From VRUE01 sp036406595 (GTDB lineage: Bacteria; Actinomycetota; Thermoleophilia; Solirubrobacterales; 70-9), in NCBI GenBank assembly GCA_036406595.1, contig DASXAR010000040.1:1-43336 (forward strand): a stretch of DNA of 43,336 bases, in the 5' to 3' direction. A program made the position numbers and the translations under genes. The notes beneath the pieces were generated by a model, which saw only the letters and a list, made by a program, of their open reading frames with translations, ran no database searches and was not told where the DNA came from. Shown here in pieces: positions 6,895 through 15,152 of the stretch (its first letter is position 1; each line of letters starts with the position of its first letter).

Positions 6895-7884
6895 GTGTCA
6901 CGGCCAGATGCCACCCAGTCGCTTCCCGCGGCCCCCCGCGATCCCGCCGATGAGGCGATGTGCGGGCGTGCCCGCGAGCGCTACACGGGCGACCGCAGGG
7001 TCGGGTATCGGCGGCGCAGGAAGCGGCACGCCGAGCTGCCGAACCTGATCATCATCGGCGGGCTCAAGTGCGGGACCACGAGCATTCACCACTATCTCGG
7101 CCTGCACCCGCAGATCCAGATGTCGAAGCCGAAGGAGCTCAACTTCTTCGTCGAGGAGCTCAACTGGGACCTCGGTCTCGACTGGTACGCGAGCCGCTTC
7201 GACGATCGCTTCCAGGTGCGCGGCGAGTCCTCGCCCCACTACACAAACCTGCCCCGGTTCACCGGGGCCGCGGAGCGGATCAGGGAGCACTGTCCCGACG
7301 CCCGCCTCATCTACATGGTCCGCGACCCGATCAAGCGGATCCTCTCGCACTGGGTCCACGCGACCGGGGCCGGCTATGAGACGCGGGAGCTCGTCCCGAC
7401 CCTGTCTCAGCCGGACACCTCCTACGTTCACCGCTCGATGTACTGGATGCAGATGCAGCCCTACCTGGAGCAGTTCGACCGCTCGCAGCTCGAGATCATC
7501 ACCCAGGAGGAGCTGCAGACGGAACGCGAGGAGACGATGCGCAGGGCGTTCCGGTTCGCCGGCGTCGATGACGGCTTCACCTCCGAGCAGTTCGACCGCG
7601 AGTGGGAGAAGTCGAGCGCCAAGCAGGGCGACAAATACCAGTTCATGGAGAAGCTGATCAAGCTCCCCGGCCTGCGCTCGTTCGACCGCAACTTCGACCG
7701 CCTCCCGGAGGGGCTGCGCTGGGTGGTGGAGAAGGTCGTCCACGATCCCGAGAAGCCGCCGGCGCCGAAGCCGAAGCTCCCCGACGATCTCTTCGAGACG
7801 CTGCGCGGCCGCTTCGGCGAGGACGTCGCCGCCCTCCAGGAGTTCGCCGGCCGCAATTTCGCCGGCTGGCACGACTACTCCTGA
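6895..7884 (+). CDS. PAPS-dependent sulfotransferase family protein
   Basis: A 329-aa sulfotransferase (Sulfotransfer_1/3 fold) that would transfer sulfate from PAPS to a hydroxyl or amino group of a lipid, sugar or other small molecule. The 5'-phosphosulfate loop is GGLKCGTTSIHHYL. The 3'-phosphate-binding element is MVRDPIKRILSHW, and the context NFFVEELNWDLGLDWY is typical of heparan-sulfotransferase-like bacterial enzymes. The GTG at 6895 is preferred because a TACACT box precedes it by 9 nt; ATG 6958 (MCGRARERYTG) is the alternative. The acceptor is unknown. The divergent flippase-like gene makes a modified lipid plausible, as inference only. The RibD-like gene follows after 10 nt. Confidence 0.87.
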   Translation: MSRPDATQSLPAAPRDPADEAMCGRARERYTGDRRVGYRRRRKRHAELPNLIIIGGLKCGTTSIHHYLGLHPQIQMSKPKELNFFVEELNWDLGLDWYASRFDDRFQVRGESSPHYTNLPRFTGAAERIREHCPDARLIYMVRDPIKRILSHWVHATGAGYETRELVPTLSQPDTSYVHRSMYWMQMQPYLEQFDRSQLEIITQEELQTEREETMRRAFRFAGVDDGFTSEQFDREWEKSSAKQGDKYQFMEKLIKLPGLRSFDRNFDRLPEGLRWVVEKVVHDPEKPPAPKPKLPDDLFETLRGRFGEDVAALQEFAGRNFAGWHDYS

Positions 7885-7894
7885 GCGTGGTCGG

Positions 7895-8626
7895 GTGAGG
7901 CGGCTGACGCCGGACCCGGGCCCGACCACGATCGAGCAGCAGCTCGACCTCTACCGCCCCTGGGAGGAGCCGCCCGCGGAGCGACCGCACGTCGCCGTGA
8001 ACTTCGCCGCGACCGTCGACGGCCGGGCGACGATCGCGGGGGTCTCAGGGCCGATCGGCTCGGAGACCGACACCGCGATGCTGGTCGGGCTGCGAACCCG
8101 CGTCGACGCAGTGATGATCGGCGCCGGAACGATGCGGGCGGAGCGCTATGGAAGGCCGGTCTCGAGCCAGGAGCGCCGCGAGAGGCGGGAGCGGATCGGG
8201 CTCCCCCACGACCCGCTGATGGTGATAGTCAGCGGCCGCCTCGACCTTCCCTGGGACGCGCCCCTCTTCACTGAGGGCCGGGGCCGGGTGTTGATCTTCA
8301 CCGCCTCGGAGGCCGAGCCGCCGGAGACCGCGACCACGGTGAGGATCGTGCGCCACGAGGGCCGGGTGAACCTGGTCGCGGCCCTGCTCCACCTGCGAGA
8401 CGAGCGGGGAGTCAGGGCGCTTCTCTGCGAGGGCGGGCCCCGCCTCCACGCCCAGCTTCAGGCCGCCGGGCTCGTCGACGATCTCTTCCTGACGATCGCG
8501 CCGAAGATCACGGGCGGCGACGCGCCGAGGATCATCGAGGGCGAGCTGCCCGACGTCGCTCCGCTCTCCCTGAGCTGGCTGCTCGAGGAGGACGGCGAGC
8601 TGTTCGCCCGCTACGAGCGGACCTGA
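7895..8626 (+). CDS. RibD C-terminal-like pyrimidine reductase
   Basis: A 243-aa protein with the dihydrofolate-reductase-like fold of RibD C-terminal domains, which use NADPH to reduce 5-amino-6-ribosylaminouracil 5'-phosphate or related substrates. Family landmarks are HVAVNFAATVDGRATIAG, the loop GLRTRVDAVMIGAGTMRAERYG, VIVSGRLDLP and LLCEGGPRLHAQLQAAGLVDDLFLTIAPKI. There is no deaminase domain and no riboflavin operon nearby, so it may be a stand-alone reductase rather than the riboflavin enzyme. Start GTG 7895. It follows the sulfotransferase closely (10 nt) and precedes the acyl-CoA dehydrogenase (14 nt), so the three may form one transcript. Confidence 0.87.
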   Translation: MRRLTPDPGPTTIEQQLDLYRPWEEPPAERPHVAVNFAATVDGRATIAGVSGPIGSETDTAMLVGLRTRVDAVMIGAGTMRAERYGRPVSSQERRERRERIGLPHDPLMVIVSGRLDLPWDAPLFTEGRGRVLIFTASEAEPPETATTVRIVRHEGRVNLVAALLHLRDERGVRALLCEGGPRLHAQLQAAGLVDDLFLTIAPKITGGDAPRIIEGELPDVAPLSLSWLLEEDGELFARYERT

Positions 8627-8640
8627 AAGGATCAGCGCCG

Positions 8641-9903
8641 ATGGACTTCACCCCCAGCCCCCAGGTCGAGACCCTGCGCGAGCGGATCCTCGACTTCATG
8701 GACGAGCACATCTATCCGCAGGAGCGGGAGATCATGGAGGGGCTCGATGCCGAGGTGGCGCCGGGGGTCCCCTACCCGAAGATCCTGGTCGAGGTCCGCG
8801 AGCGCGCCCGCTCGGAGGGGCTCTGGAACCTCTTCATGCCGGACGAGCGCTTCGGCCCAGGGCTCTCGAATTGGGAGTACGGCCTCCTTTGCGAGGAGAT
8901 GGGCCGCAGCCCCGCCGCGGCGCCGATGGCGTTCAACTGCTCGGCGCCCGACACCGGGAACATGGAGATCCTCGCCGAGCATGGAACCGAGGACCAGCGC
9001 GAGCGCTGGCTCGACCCGCTGCTCGAGGGAAGGATCCGCTCCTGCTTCTCGATGACCGAGCCGGAGGTGTCCGGGTCCGACCCGACCCTGCTGCAGGCGA
9101 GGGCAGTCCGCGACGGCGACGATTGGGTGATCGACGGCCATAAGTGGTTCACCTCGGGCGCCGTCGGCGCCGACCTGGCGATCGCGATGGTCGTCACCGA
9201 TCCCGACGCGCACCCCTATGCGCGCGCCTCGATGATCTGCGTTCCGACCGACAACCCCGGCTTCAACCTGGTGCGGCCGATCCCGGTGATGGGGCACGCC
9301 GCCGGCCCGGGCCATTGCGAGATCCGCTACGAAGCATGCCGGGTGCCCGTCGCCAACCTGCTCGGCGGCGAGGGCCAGGGCTTCGTGATCGCCCAGGACC
9401 GGCTCGGCCCCGGCAGGATCCACCACTGCATGCGGGCGATCGGCACCGCCGAGCGGGCCCACGAGATGATGTGCCGCCGCGCCAACGAGCGCCAGGCCTT
9501 CGGCGGGCCGCTCGGCGAGAAGCAGTTCGTCCAGGAGGCGATCGCCGCCTCGCGGATGGAGATCGACCAGGCGCGGCTGCTGACCATGTACGCGGCCTGG
9601 AAGATGGACACCGAGGGCAAGCGCGCGGCCCGCCAGGCGATCTCGGCGATCAAGATCGTCGCCGCCAACATGGTGATGGACGTGCTCGACCGGGCGATCC
9701 AGGTCCACGGCTCGCTCGGTATGACCGACGACACGCCGCTGGCGGCGCTGTGGCGCTTCAGCCGCATGCTGCGACTCGCCGACGGGCCCGACGAGGTTCA
9801 CAAGATGGTCCTCGCCCGCCGCGAGCTGAACCGCTGGGCGAAGCGCGCCGAGGCGGAGGCCGAGGGCAGCCTCGAGCCACGGCACGCGCCGCGGCCGATC
9901 TGA
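8641..9903 (+). CDS. Acyl-CoA dehydrogenase (ACAD10/11-like)
   Basis: A 420-aa flavoenzyme that introduces a 2,3-double bond into acyl-CoA and passes electrons to ETF. The FAD-binding signatures CFSMTEPEVSGSDPT and DDWVIDGHKWFTSGA mark the middle domain. RQAFGGPLGEKQFVQ and DRAIQVHGSLGMTDDTPLAALWRF mark the C-terminal helical domain. The sequence resembles the ACAD10/11 subfamily, which acts on 4-hydroxy acids together with an APH-type kinase. A gene for such a kinase lies immediately downstream on the opposite strand. AAAGGAT precedes the ATG. Its stop TGA abuts the neighbour's stop in the palindrome TGATCA. Chain-length preference cannot be seen. Confidence 0.92.
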   Translation: MDFTPSPQVETLRERILDFMDEHIYPQEREIMEGLDAEVAPGVPYPKILVEVRERARSEGLWNLFMPDERFGPGLSNWEYGLLCEEMGRSPAAAPMAFNCSAPDTGNMEILAEHGTEDQRERWLDPLLEGRIRSCFSMTEPEVSGSDPTLLQARAVRDGDDWVIDGHKWFTSGAVGADLAIAMVVTDPDAHPYARASMICVPTDNPGFNLVRPIPVMGHAAGPGHCEIRYEACRVPVANLLGGEGQGFVIAQDRLGPGRIHHCMRAIGTAERAHEMMCRRANERQAFGGPLGEKQFVQEAIAASRMEIDQARLLTMYAAWKMDTEGKRAARQAISAIKIVAANMVMDVLDRAIQVHGSLGMTDDTPLAALWRFSRMLRLADGPDEVHKMVLARRELNRWAKRAEAEAEGSLEPRHAPRPI

Positions 9904-10956
9904 TCAGTCCTTGCGCTCCGCCTCGTCCGCGGCCTCGGCGAGCGCCTCGACGATGCGCGCGAAGTGTTCGATCCCTGGATCGACCTTGCCGTACTGGCCC
10001 GCGGCGTAGCGGGCGTAGACGCCCTCGAGGATGATCGCCAGCTTCCAGTAGCCGAGGGCGACGTAGAAGTCCAGCTGCGAGAGGTCGCGGCCGGAGGCCT
10101 CCGCGTAGCGGTCGCGGAGCTCCTCGCGCGAGGGGAAGCCGGGCGCGAGGTTTGCCGGCTGGCCCAGCGACAGCATCTCCTCGCCGCGGTCGGGCCAGTA
10201 GACCATCAGCAGCCCGACGTCGGCGAGCGGATCTCCGAGCGTGCAGAGCTCCCAGTCGACCACCGCCGCCACCTCTCCGGCCTCGGTGAGGATCATGTTG
10301 TCGAGGCGGTAGTCGCCATGGACGATCGTCGCCGGCCCCTGCTCGGGGATCCGTTCGGAAAGCCGCTCGTGCACGTCGTCGAGGACCGCCAGCTCGCGCG
10401 TCTTCGACTTCTCCCACTGGCCGTGCCAGCGATGCAGCTGGCGGGCGACGTAGTCCTCCTTGCGACCGAGGTCGCCGAGGCCGACCCGATCGGGATCGAT
10501 CTCATGGATCGAGACGAGCGTGTCGGCGACACGCTCGCCGATCGCACGGCGGTCGGCCTCCTCGGGGAAGAGATCGGCCTCCGCCAGCCCGCGCAGGATC
10601 GGGCCCTCGACGAACTCCATCACGTAGAAGGGGGCTTCGTTGACGCTCTCGTCCTCGCAGAGGCCGACCACCGGCGCCACCGGCACCTCGGTCGGCCCGA
10701 GAGCGCCGATGACCCTGTGCTCGCGCCCCATGTCGTGGGCGGATCCGAGCCGCTTGCCGAGCGGCGGCCGGCGCAGCGCCCAGCGGCCCGAGCCGGCGTC
10801 GCCGACGCGGTAGGTGAGATTCGAGTGGCCGCCGGAGATCCGCTCGAAGCTGAGCGGCGGGCGGGCGGCGGGAACGTGCTCGGCGAACCAACTTTCCACC
10901 CCGCCCCGGTCTATCCCTGCCGGGGCCTCGGTGGTGCCTGTAGCCTCGTCGCCCAC
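9904..10956 (-). CDS. Aminoglycoside phosphotransferase-like (APH/ACAD10-11 type) kinase
   Basis: A 350-aa small-molecule kinase with the APH fold. The catalytic loop is HGDYRLDN, with D215 and N220, and the metal-binding DWE has D234. The glycine-containing ISGGHSNLTYRV forms the nucleotide strand, and the REHRVIGALGPTEVPVAPVVGLC region is characteristic of the ACAD10/11 phosphotransferase subfamily rather than of antibiotic resistance. By analogy with the fused mammalian protein it would phosphorylate 4-hydroxyacyl-CoA before the neighbouring dehydrogenase acts. Start GTG 10956. The gene converges on the acyl-CoA dehydrogenase with no intergenic base. Antibiotic resistance is not supported. 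Confidence 0.88.
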   Translation of the reverse strand: MGDEATGTTEAPAGIDRGGVESWFAEHVPAARPPLSFERISGGHSNLTYRVGDAGSGRWALRRPPLGKRLGSAHDMGREHRVIGALGPTEVPVAPVVGLCEDESVNEAPFYVMEFVEGPILRGLAEADLFPEEADRRAIGERVADTLVSIHEIDPDRVGLGDLGRKEDYVARQLHRWHGQWEKSKTRELAVLDDVHERLSERIPEQGPATIVHGDYRLDNMILTEAGEVAAVVDWELCTLGDPLADVGLLMVYWPDRGEEMLSLGQPANLAPGFPSREELRDRYAEASGRDLSQLDFYVALGYWKLAIILEGVYARYAAGQYGKVDPGIEHFARIVEALAEAADEAERKD

Positions 10957-11006
10957 TGGCTAAGGTTCGCGCTTCGCCCGCTGCGAGAAGAACCAGAGAC
11001 ACGCGC

Positions 11007-12275
11007 TTGGCCGCTCCGCACCCACAGTCGCAAGCATATTCAGGCCGAAGCTTTCGGATGAGCCCCTCGCTCGCGAACAGGTTGACGATCGGCTTCGCGA
11101 TCGCCTTCGCGGTCCTCACCGGCCTGGCGGTGATCGGCGTCGCCCGCTTCCTCCAGCAGCGCCAGGACTACGAGGACGCGACCGCCCGCTCCTACCAGCG
11201 GGAGATCGAAGCCCGGAGCAGGCTCGTGGCCGGCCACCATCCCGAGGCCGCGCGTCGGATGATCCTCGTCCAACAGCAGCGGCGCCAGAAGCTGCGGGAC
11301 GACATCTCGGGCGAGACGCGCGACACCGCGCTCCTGGTCGGCGCCGGGCTTATCGCCGGACTGACCGGCGCGGCGCTCCTCTTCAGCGGCCTGATCGCCT
11401 CGATGCGCCGGCCGCTCGAGGACCTGGTCGAAGCCAGCGGCAGGCTTGCGGCCGGCGACCTCGAGGCGAGGGTGAAAGTCGGCGGCCTCTCGGAGACCGC
11501 CGCCCTGGGCTCGGCCTTCAACGAGATGGCCGGAGAGCTGCAGCGGCGGGCGGGCGAACGCGACCAGCTCGAACGGATGAAAGACGAGTTCGTGCTGACC
11601 GCCTCCCATGAGCTGCGCAGCCCCCTCACCTCGGTGCAGGGCTTCGCGGAGCTGCTGATGCTGGAGCGCGACAAGCTGACGGCGGAGCAGGCGGAGACGG
11701 TGGAGGTCATCCTCGACAACACCCGCCACCTCGTCCGCCTCCTCAACGACCTCCTCGACCTGGCCCGCAGCGACGCCGGGCGGCTGGAGATCAAACCCGT
11801 CCCGGTGGGGGTGGCGACCATCGTCGAGGACGCCGCTCGGACGATGCGCGGCCAGACCGACTCCAAGCGGCAGAGCCTGCTGGTCGAGGTCGAGGAAGGC
11901 CTGCCGCCGATCCATGCCGACCCCGACCGGATCCGGCAGGTCCTGGTGAACCTGCTCACCAACGCGAACGAGTACTGCCCGGAGGGGGCCGGGATCGGGC
12001 TGCGCGCCGGCCGCTCCGACCACGGAGTCGAGATCGCCGTAACCGACAACGGCCCCGGGATCCCGAGGCCCCAGCTCGAACACATCTTCGATCGCTTCAC
12101 CCGCGGAGATGCGGGCCTGACGCAGCGGGTCGGGGGCACGGGCCTCGGCCTGGCGATCTCCAAATCGCTGGTCGAGCTTCACGGAGGGGCGATCGGAGCG
12201 GAATCAGCTCCGGGCCAGGGCGCGACCTTCCGGATCCATCTTCCCCTGATGCCGGTCGAGGCGGTGGCGAGCTGA
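11007..12275 (+). CDS. Membrane sensor histidine kinase with HAMP domain
   Basis: A sensor kinase of 422 aa from TTG 11007, or 405 aa from ATG 11058 (MSPSLANRL), which I think equally possible. Two transmembrane helices (about residues 24-48 and 108-130) enclose a short ~60-residue external domain rich in Arg and Gln. HAMP follows at about 131-185. The dimerisation/phosphoacceptor motif ASHELRSPLTSV has H201. The ATPase domain shows the N-box NLLTNANEYCPEG, DNGPGIP and GGTGLGLAI. The receiver gene downstream overlaps by one base (TGATG), so the two form an operon. A CATATT box at 11035-11040 would suit the ATG start. The signal is unknown. Confidence 0.92.
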   Translation: MAAPHPQSQAYSGRSFRMSPSLANRLTIGFAIAFAVLTGLAVIGVARFLQQRQDYEDATARSYQREIEARSRLVAGHHPEAARRMILVQQQRRQKLRDDISGETRDTALLVGAGLIAGLTGAALLFSGLIASMRRPLEDLVEASGRLAAGDLEARVKVGGLSETAALGSAFNEMAGELQRRAGERDQLERMKDEFVLTASHELRSPLTSVQGFAELLMLERDKLTAEQAETVEVILDNTRHLVRLLNDLLDLARSDAGRLEIKPVPVGVATIVEDAARTMRGQTDSKRQSLLVEVEEGLPPIHADPDRIRQVLVNLLTNANEYCPEGAGIGLRAGRSDHGVEIAVTDNGPGIPRPQLEHIFDRFTRGDAGLTQRVGGTGLGLAISKSLVELHGGAIGAESAPGQGATFRIHLPLMPVEAVAS

Positions 12276-12643
12276 TGCCGAGGATCCTCGTCGCCGACGA
12301 CTCCGAGACGATCCTCCTGCTGCTTCGCACACGGCTCGAAATGGAGGGGTTCGACGTCGACACCGCGGCGGACGGGCAGGAGGCCATCGACGTCATCTAC
12401 CGCAGCACCCAGGCCCCGGACCTGCTGCTGCTCGACGCGATGATGCCGCGCAAATCGGGGCTCGACGCGCTGCGTGAGCTGCGTGCGGTCGGCCTCCAGA
12501 CGCCGGCGCTGATCGTCAGCGCGCACGCCGAAAGCGGTCAGGGCGACGACGCCGACGCCGCGCTCGGAATCAGCGGCTACATCACCAAGCCGATCGACTT
12601 CGAGCAGCTCTTCGTCCGCATCGCCGAGCTGACCGGGCGCTAG
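12275..12643 (+). CDS. Single-domain response regulator (receiver only)
   Basis: A 122-aa stand-alone receiver domain with no output domain. It has the acid pocket D8-D9, phosphoacceptor D54 (LLLDAMMPRKSG), conserved S82 in the T/S position and K105 in TKP. It is translated with the upstream kinase (TGATG overlap). With no DNA-binding domain it must act by protein contact, like CheY or Spo0F, or as a phosphorelay intermediate. One candidate output is the LuxR-type regulator at 4742, but nothing in the sequence proves it. Its stop codon lies in a palindrome shared with the convergent helicase gene. Confidence 0.92.
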   Translation: MPRILVADDSETILLLLRTRLEMEGFDVDTAADGQEAIDVIYRSTQAPDLLLLDAMMPRKSGLDALRELRAVGLQTPALIVSAHAESGQGDDADAALGISGYITKPIDFEQLFVRIAELTGR

Positions 12644-12657
12644 CGCCAGGCGCTAGC
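12639..12657. terminator. Palindrome spanning both convergent stop codons (possible bidirectional terminator)
   Basis: GCTAGCGCC-A-GGCGCTAGC is a perfect 9-bp inverted repeat around a single A. The TAG of the receiver gene (12641-12643) and the TAG of the helicase gene (minus, 12655-12653) sit in its two arms. As RNA it would form an 8-bp hairpin with loop CAG on either strand. No U-tract follows, so a classic intrinsic terminator is not proven. Confidence 0.45.
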
Positions 12658-14083
12658 TCTTGGCGACCTCGAGCCGGATCTCCTTGCCGCGGAGCTTCGT
12701 CCCGTCGAGGAACTCGACCGCCCGCTCGGCCTGCCCGGCATCGACCTCGACGAAGGAGAAGCGGTGCAGGACCCGGACGTCGTGAACGGCCTCGTCCGGC
12801 AGCACGGCCCCCTCCCGCAGCGCCCATCGCAGGTCGTCCTCGCCGATGCCGCTGCGCTCACCGCGGTTGACGAAGAGCTTCACCACGCCCTTCGATCCGC
12901 TCGCCGCGGCGCCGTCCCCGGGTGTCTCGGCCCGCTCGCGCCGGCGTGGCCGCGGCGCATGCTCGAGCCGTTCCTCCGGCGTCTCCCACTCGCCGATCGA
13001 GGTCTTCACGTCCCTCTCGATCCGGTCGATCTCCTCGCGCTCGTCGGGCGTCACCAGCGTTATCGCCCGGCCGGTGCGGCCGACCCGGCCGGTGCGGCCG
13101 ATCCGGTGCACGTACACCTCCGAGGAGGCGGGGACGTCGTAGTTGATCACGTGGGTGACGTGCTCGATGTCGAGGCCCCGGGCGGCGATGTCGGTGGCGA
13201 CGAGCAGCTTCACTCGGTGGTCCTTGAAGGCGATCATCACGCCGTCGCGGGACCCCTGGCTCATGTCCCCGTGCAGGGCTTTGACGTCGAGCCCCTTCTC
13301 CCTGAGTGCCTTGTCGAGCCGTGAGGCGCCGATTTTGGTGCGGCAGAAGATGATCGCCTGCTCGGGCTCCTCGGCCCGCAACAGCTCGATCAGCCGCTCC
13401 GTCTTGCGGCGACCCGGAACCTCGACGAAGGCCTGCTGGATCGCGTCGACAGTCAGTTTTTTCGGCGTGATCCGGATCGTCGCCGGGTCGTACATGTAGC
13501 TCTCGGCCAGGCGCTGCACCGGAGGCGGCATGGTCGCCGAGAAGAGTGCCGTCTGGCGCCCGCTCGGGCACATCCGCAGGATCCTCTCGACGTCCTCGAT
13601 GAAGCCCAGGTCGAGCATCTCGTCGGCCTCGTCGAGCACCACGTAGCGTGCCGCGGTTAGGACCAGCGAGCGCCGGGACATCAGGTCCATCATCCGGCCC
13701 ACGGTCGCGACTACCACCTGCGCCCCGGCCCGGAGCTGGGCCTGCTGGGAACGGATCGGAGCGCCGCCGAAGACGGCGACGATCTCGACGTCGAGGTGCT
13801 CGGCGTAGGCGCGGATCGCCTGGGTTACCTGGATGCAGAGCTCGCGCGTCGGAGTGAGGACGATTGCCTGCACCTCGTCGTTCGCGGGATCGACGTACTG
13901 GAGGAGGGGCAGGCCGAAAGCGGCCGTCTTCCCCGTGCCGGTCTGTGCCTGGCCGATCACGTCGTGGCCCGCGAGCAGCTCCGGGATCGCCTGCTCCTGA
14001 ATCGGAGTCGGCTCCTCGAAGCCAAGCTCGTCGAGCGCCTGCTGGATCTCCGGCGCCAGCCCCAGCTCCTGAAAGCGGGTCAC
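12653..14083 (-). CDS. DEAD-box RNA helicase with DbpA-type RNA-binding domain
   Basis: A 476-aa ATP-dependent RNA helicase of the DeaD/CsdA type, likely active in ribosome assembly or mRNA turnover. It has the Q motif (F4, PTPIQ), Walker A AQTGTGKT (46-53), DEAD (151-154), SAT (182-184), the helicase domain 2 motifs ARGLD and HRIGRTGRVGRTGR, a charged linker at about 370-395 and a DbpA-type RRM (about 397-475; VKLFVNRGERSGIGEDDL). Start is GTG 14083; no strong ribosome-binding site is visible. A 12-codon open frame (14118-14080) ends across this GTG (GTGA) and might couple translation. The gene converges on the receiver gene. Confidence 0.93.
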   Translation of the reverse strand: MTRFQELGLAPEIQQALDELGFEEPTPIQEQAIPELLAGHDVIGQAQTGTGKTAAFGLPLLQYVDPANDEVQAIVLTPTRELCIQVTQAIRAYAEHLDVEIVAVFGGAPIRSQQAQLRAGAQVVVATVGRMMDLMSRRSLVLTAARYVVLDEADEMLDLGFIEDVERILRMCPSGRQTALFSATMPPPVQRLAESYMYDPATIRITPKKLTVDAIQQAFVEVPGRRKTERLIELLRAEEPEQAIIFCRTKIGASRLDKALREKGLDVKALHGDMSQGSRDGVMIAFKDHRVKLLVATDIAARGLDIEHVTHVINYDVPASSEVYVHRIGRTGRVGRTGRAITLVTPDEREEIDRIERDVKTSIGEWETPEERLEHAPRPRRRERAETPGDGAAASGSKGVVKLFVNRGERSGIGEDDLRWALREGAVLPDEAVHDVRVLHRFSFVEVDAGQAERAVEFLDGTKLRGKEIRLEVAKS

Positions 14084-14162
14084 AGCCGCCCCGGACGGGG
14101 GAGCGAGGGCCGGTCCATCTCTGTTTCTTCTGGCCAGAGCGAGAGCAGAGGAGGCGGCGTCA

Positions 14163-15110
14163 TTACTTCGAAGGGTCCAGGAGCAGCTTGCCCGCGGTGC
14201 GCCGGCCGATCAGGTCCTCGTGGGCCCTGGCTGCCTCCGAGAGCGGGTAGACGCCTCCGACCGTCACCTCGAGCTCGCCGGCGGCGACGGCGCCGAGCAG
14301 CTCACCGATCATCCGACCGACCTCCTCGCGGCGCATCAGCAGGTGGACCAGCCAGAAGCCGATGACCGCCTTGGAGCCGCGCAGAAGCCTCGCCGTCGAC
14401 ACCTCCCGCTGCTCGCGCGAGGCGATCCCGAAGACGACCATGCGCCCGAGCGGGGCGAGGGCCGAGAGCTCGGCGTCGAAGGCGTCGCCGCCGCTCATGT
14501 GGAGCACCGCGTCCACGCGGTGGCCGTCGTTCGCCTCGAGGATCGACTCCCTCAGGTCCTCCGCCCGCGAGTCGACCGTTGCGTCGGCGCCGAGCCGTTC
14601 GACCAGCGCGCGTTTCTCCTCGCTGGACGCAAGGCCGATCACCCGCGCGCCGGCGCGCTTGGCAAGCTGCACGGAAAGCGAGCCGGTGCCGCCGGCGGCG
14701 GCCTCGACGACGATCGTCTCGCCCGGCTCGACGCGGGAACAGCGCCGCACCAGCGCCATCGCGGTCAGCCCCTGGAGCAGGAGCGCCGCGGCAGCGTCGT
14801 CGTCGACCTCGTCGGGAAGCGGCGCCAGCAGCCCCTCCGGCACGGCGATCCTCTGCGCATAGCCCCCGTTCCCCACGATCGCCGCCACCCGGCGTCCATC
14901 GGAGGTTCGCCCGCTGATCTCGGCGCCGGGTATGAGGGGAAGGGACTGCTCCGCCAGATAGTCGTTCCGGGTGGCGTGCGTATCGGCGAAGTTGATGCCG
15001 CTCCTCGCCACCTCGACCAGCACCTCGCCCTCACCCGGCTCGGGATCGGCGACCTCGAGGTACTGCATCACCTCAGGCCCGCCGAACTCGTTGATCTGGA
15101 TCGCCTTCAT
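14163..15110 (-). CDS. NADPH:quinone oxidoreductase / zinc-independent MDR family
   Basis: A 315-aa medium-chain dehydrogenase/reductase of the zeta-crystallin/quinone-reductase type. It begins MKAIQINEFGGPEVMQYLEV, as usual for the family. The NADPH-binding glycine motif is AAAGGTGSLSVQLAK, and the C-terminal family element AARAHEDLIGRRTAGKLLLDP is present. No structural-zinc cysteine lobe is seen. It would reduce quinones or enoyl-type compounds in the cytoplasm; the substrate is unknown. The open frame extends to 15431, but that part overlaps the PfkB gene. ATG 15110 is 9 nt from TATGGT, so a leaderless start is likely. The helicase follows 79 nt downstream. Confidence 0.9.
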   Translation of the reverse strand: MKAIQINEFGGPEVMQYLEVADPEPGEGEVLVEVARSGINFADTHATRNDYLAEQSLPLIPGAEISGRTSDGRRVAAIVGNGGYAQRIAVPEGLLAPLPDEVDDDAAAALLLQGLTAMALVRRCSRVEPGETIVVEAAAGGTGSLSVQLAKRAGARVIGLASSEEKRALVERLGADATVDSRAEDLRESILEANDGHRVDAVLHMSGGDAFDAELSALAPLGRMVVFGIASREQREVSTARLLRGSKAVIGFWLVHLLMRREEVGRMIGELLGAVAAGELEVTVGGVYPLSEAARAHEDLIGRRTAGKLLLDPSK

Positions 15111-15119
15111 GGGCGGCGA

Positions 15120-15143
15120 ACCATAGACGCCAGCGGATAACCT
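15120..15143. promoter_or_regulatory. Divergent -10 boxes (quinone reductase / PfkB kinase)
   Basis: TATGGT (minus, 15125-15120) ends 9 nt before the ATG at 15110. TAACCT (plus, 15138-15143) ends 9 nt before the GTG at 15153. The boxes are 12 bp apart, and both spacings suit leaderless mRNAs. Confidence 0.4.
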
Positions 15144-15152
15144 GCGCGCCTC

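Noticed and set aside
9904..10956. Aminoglycoside-resistance gene
   Set aside because: The fold is APH-like, but the subfamily motifs and the neighbouring acyl-CoA dehydrogenase point to a metabolic kinase.
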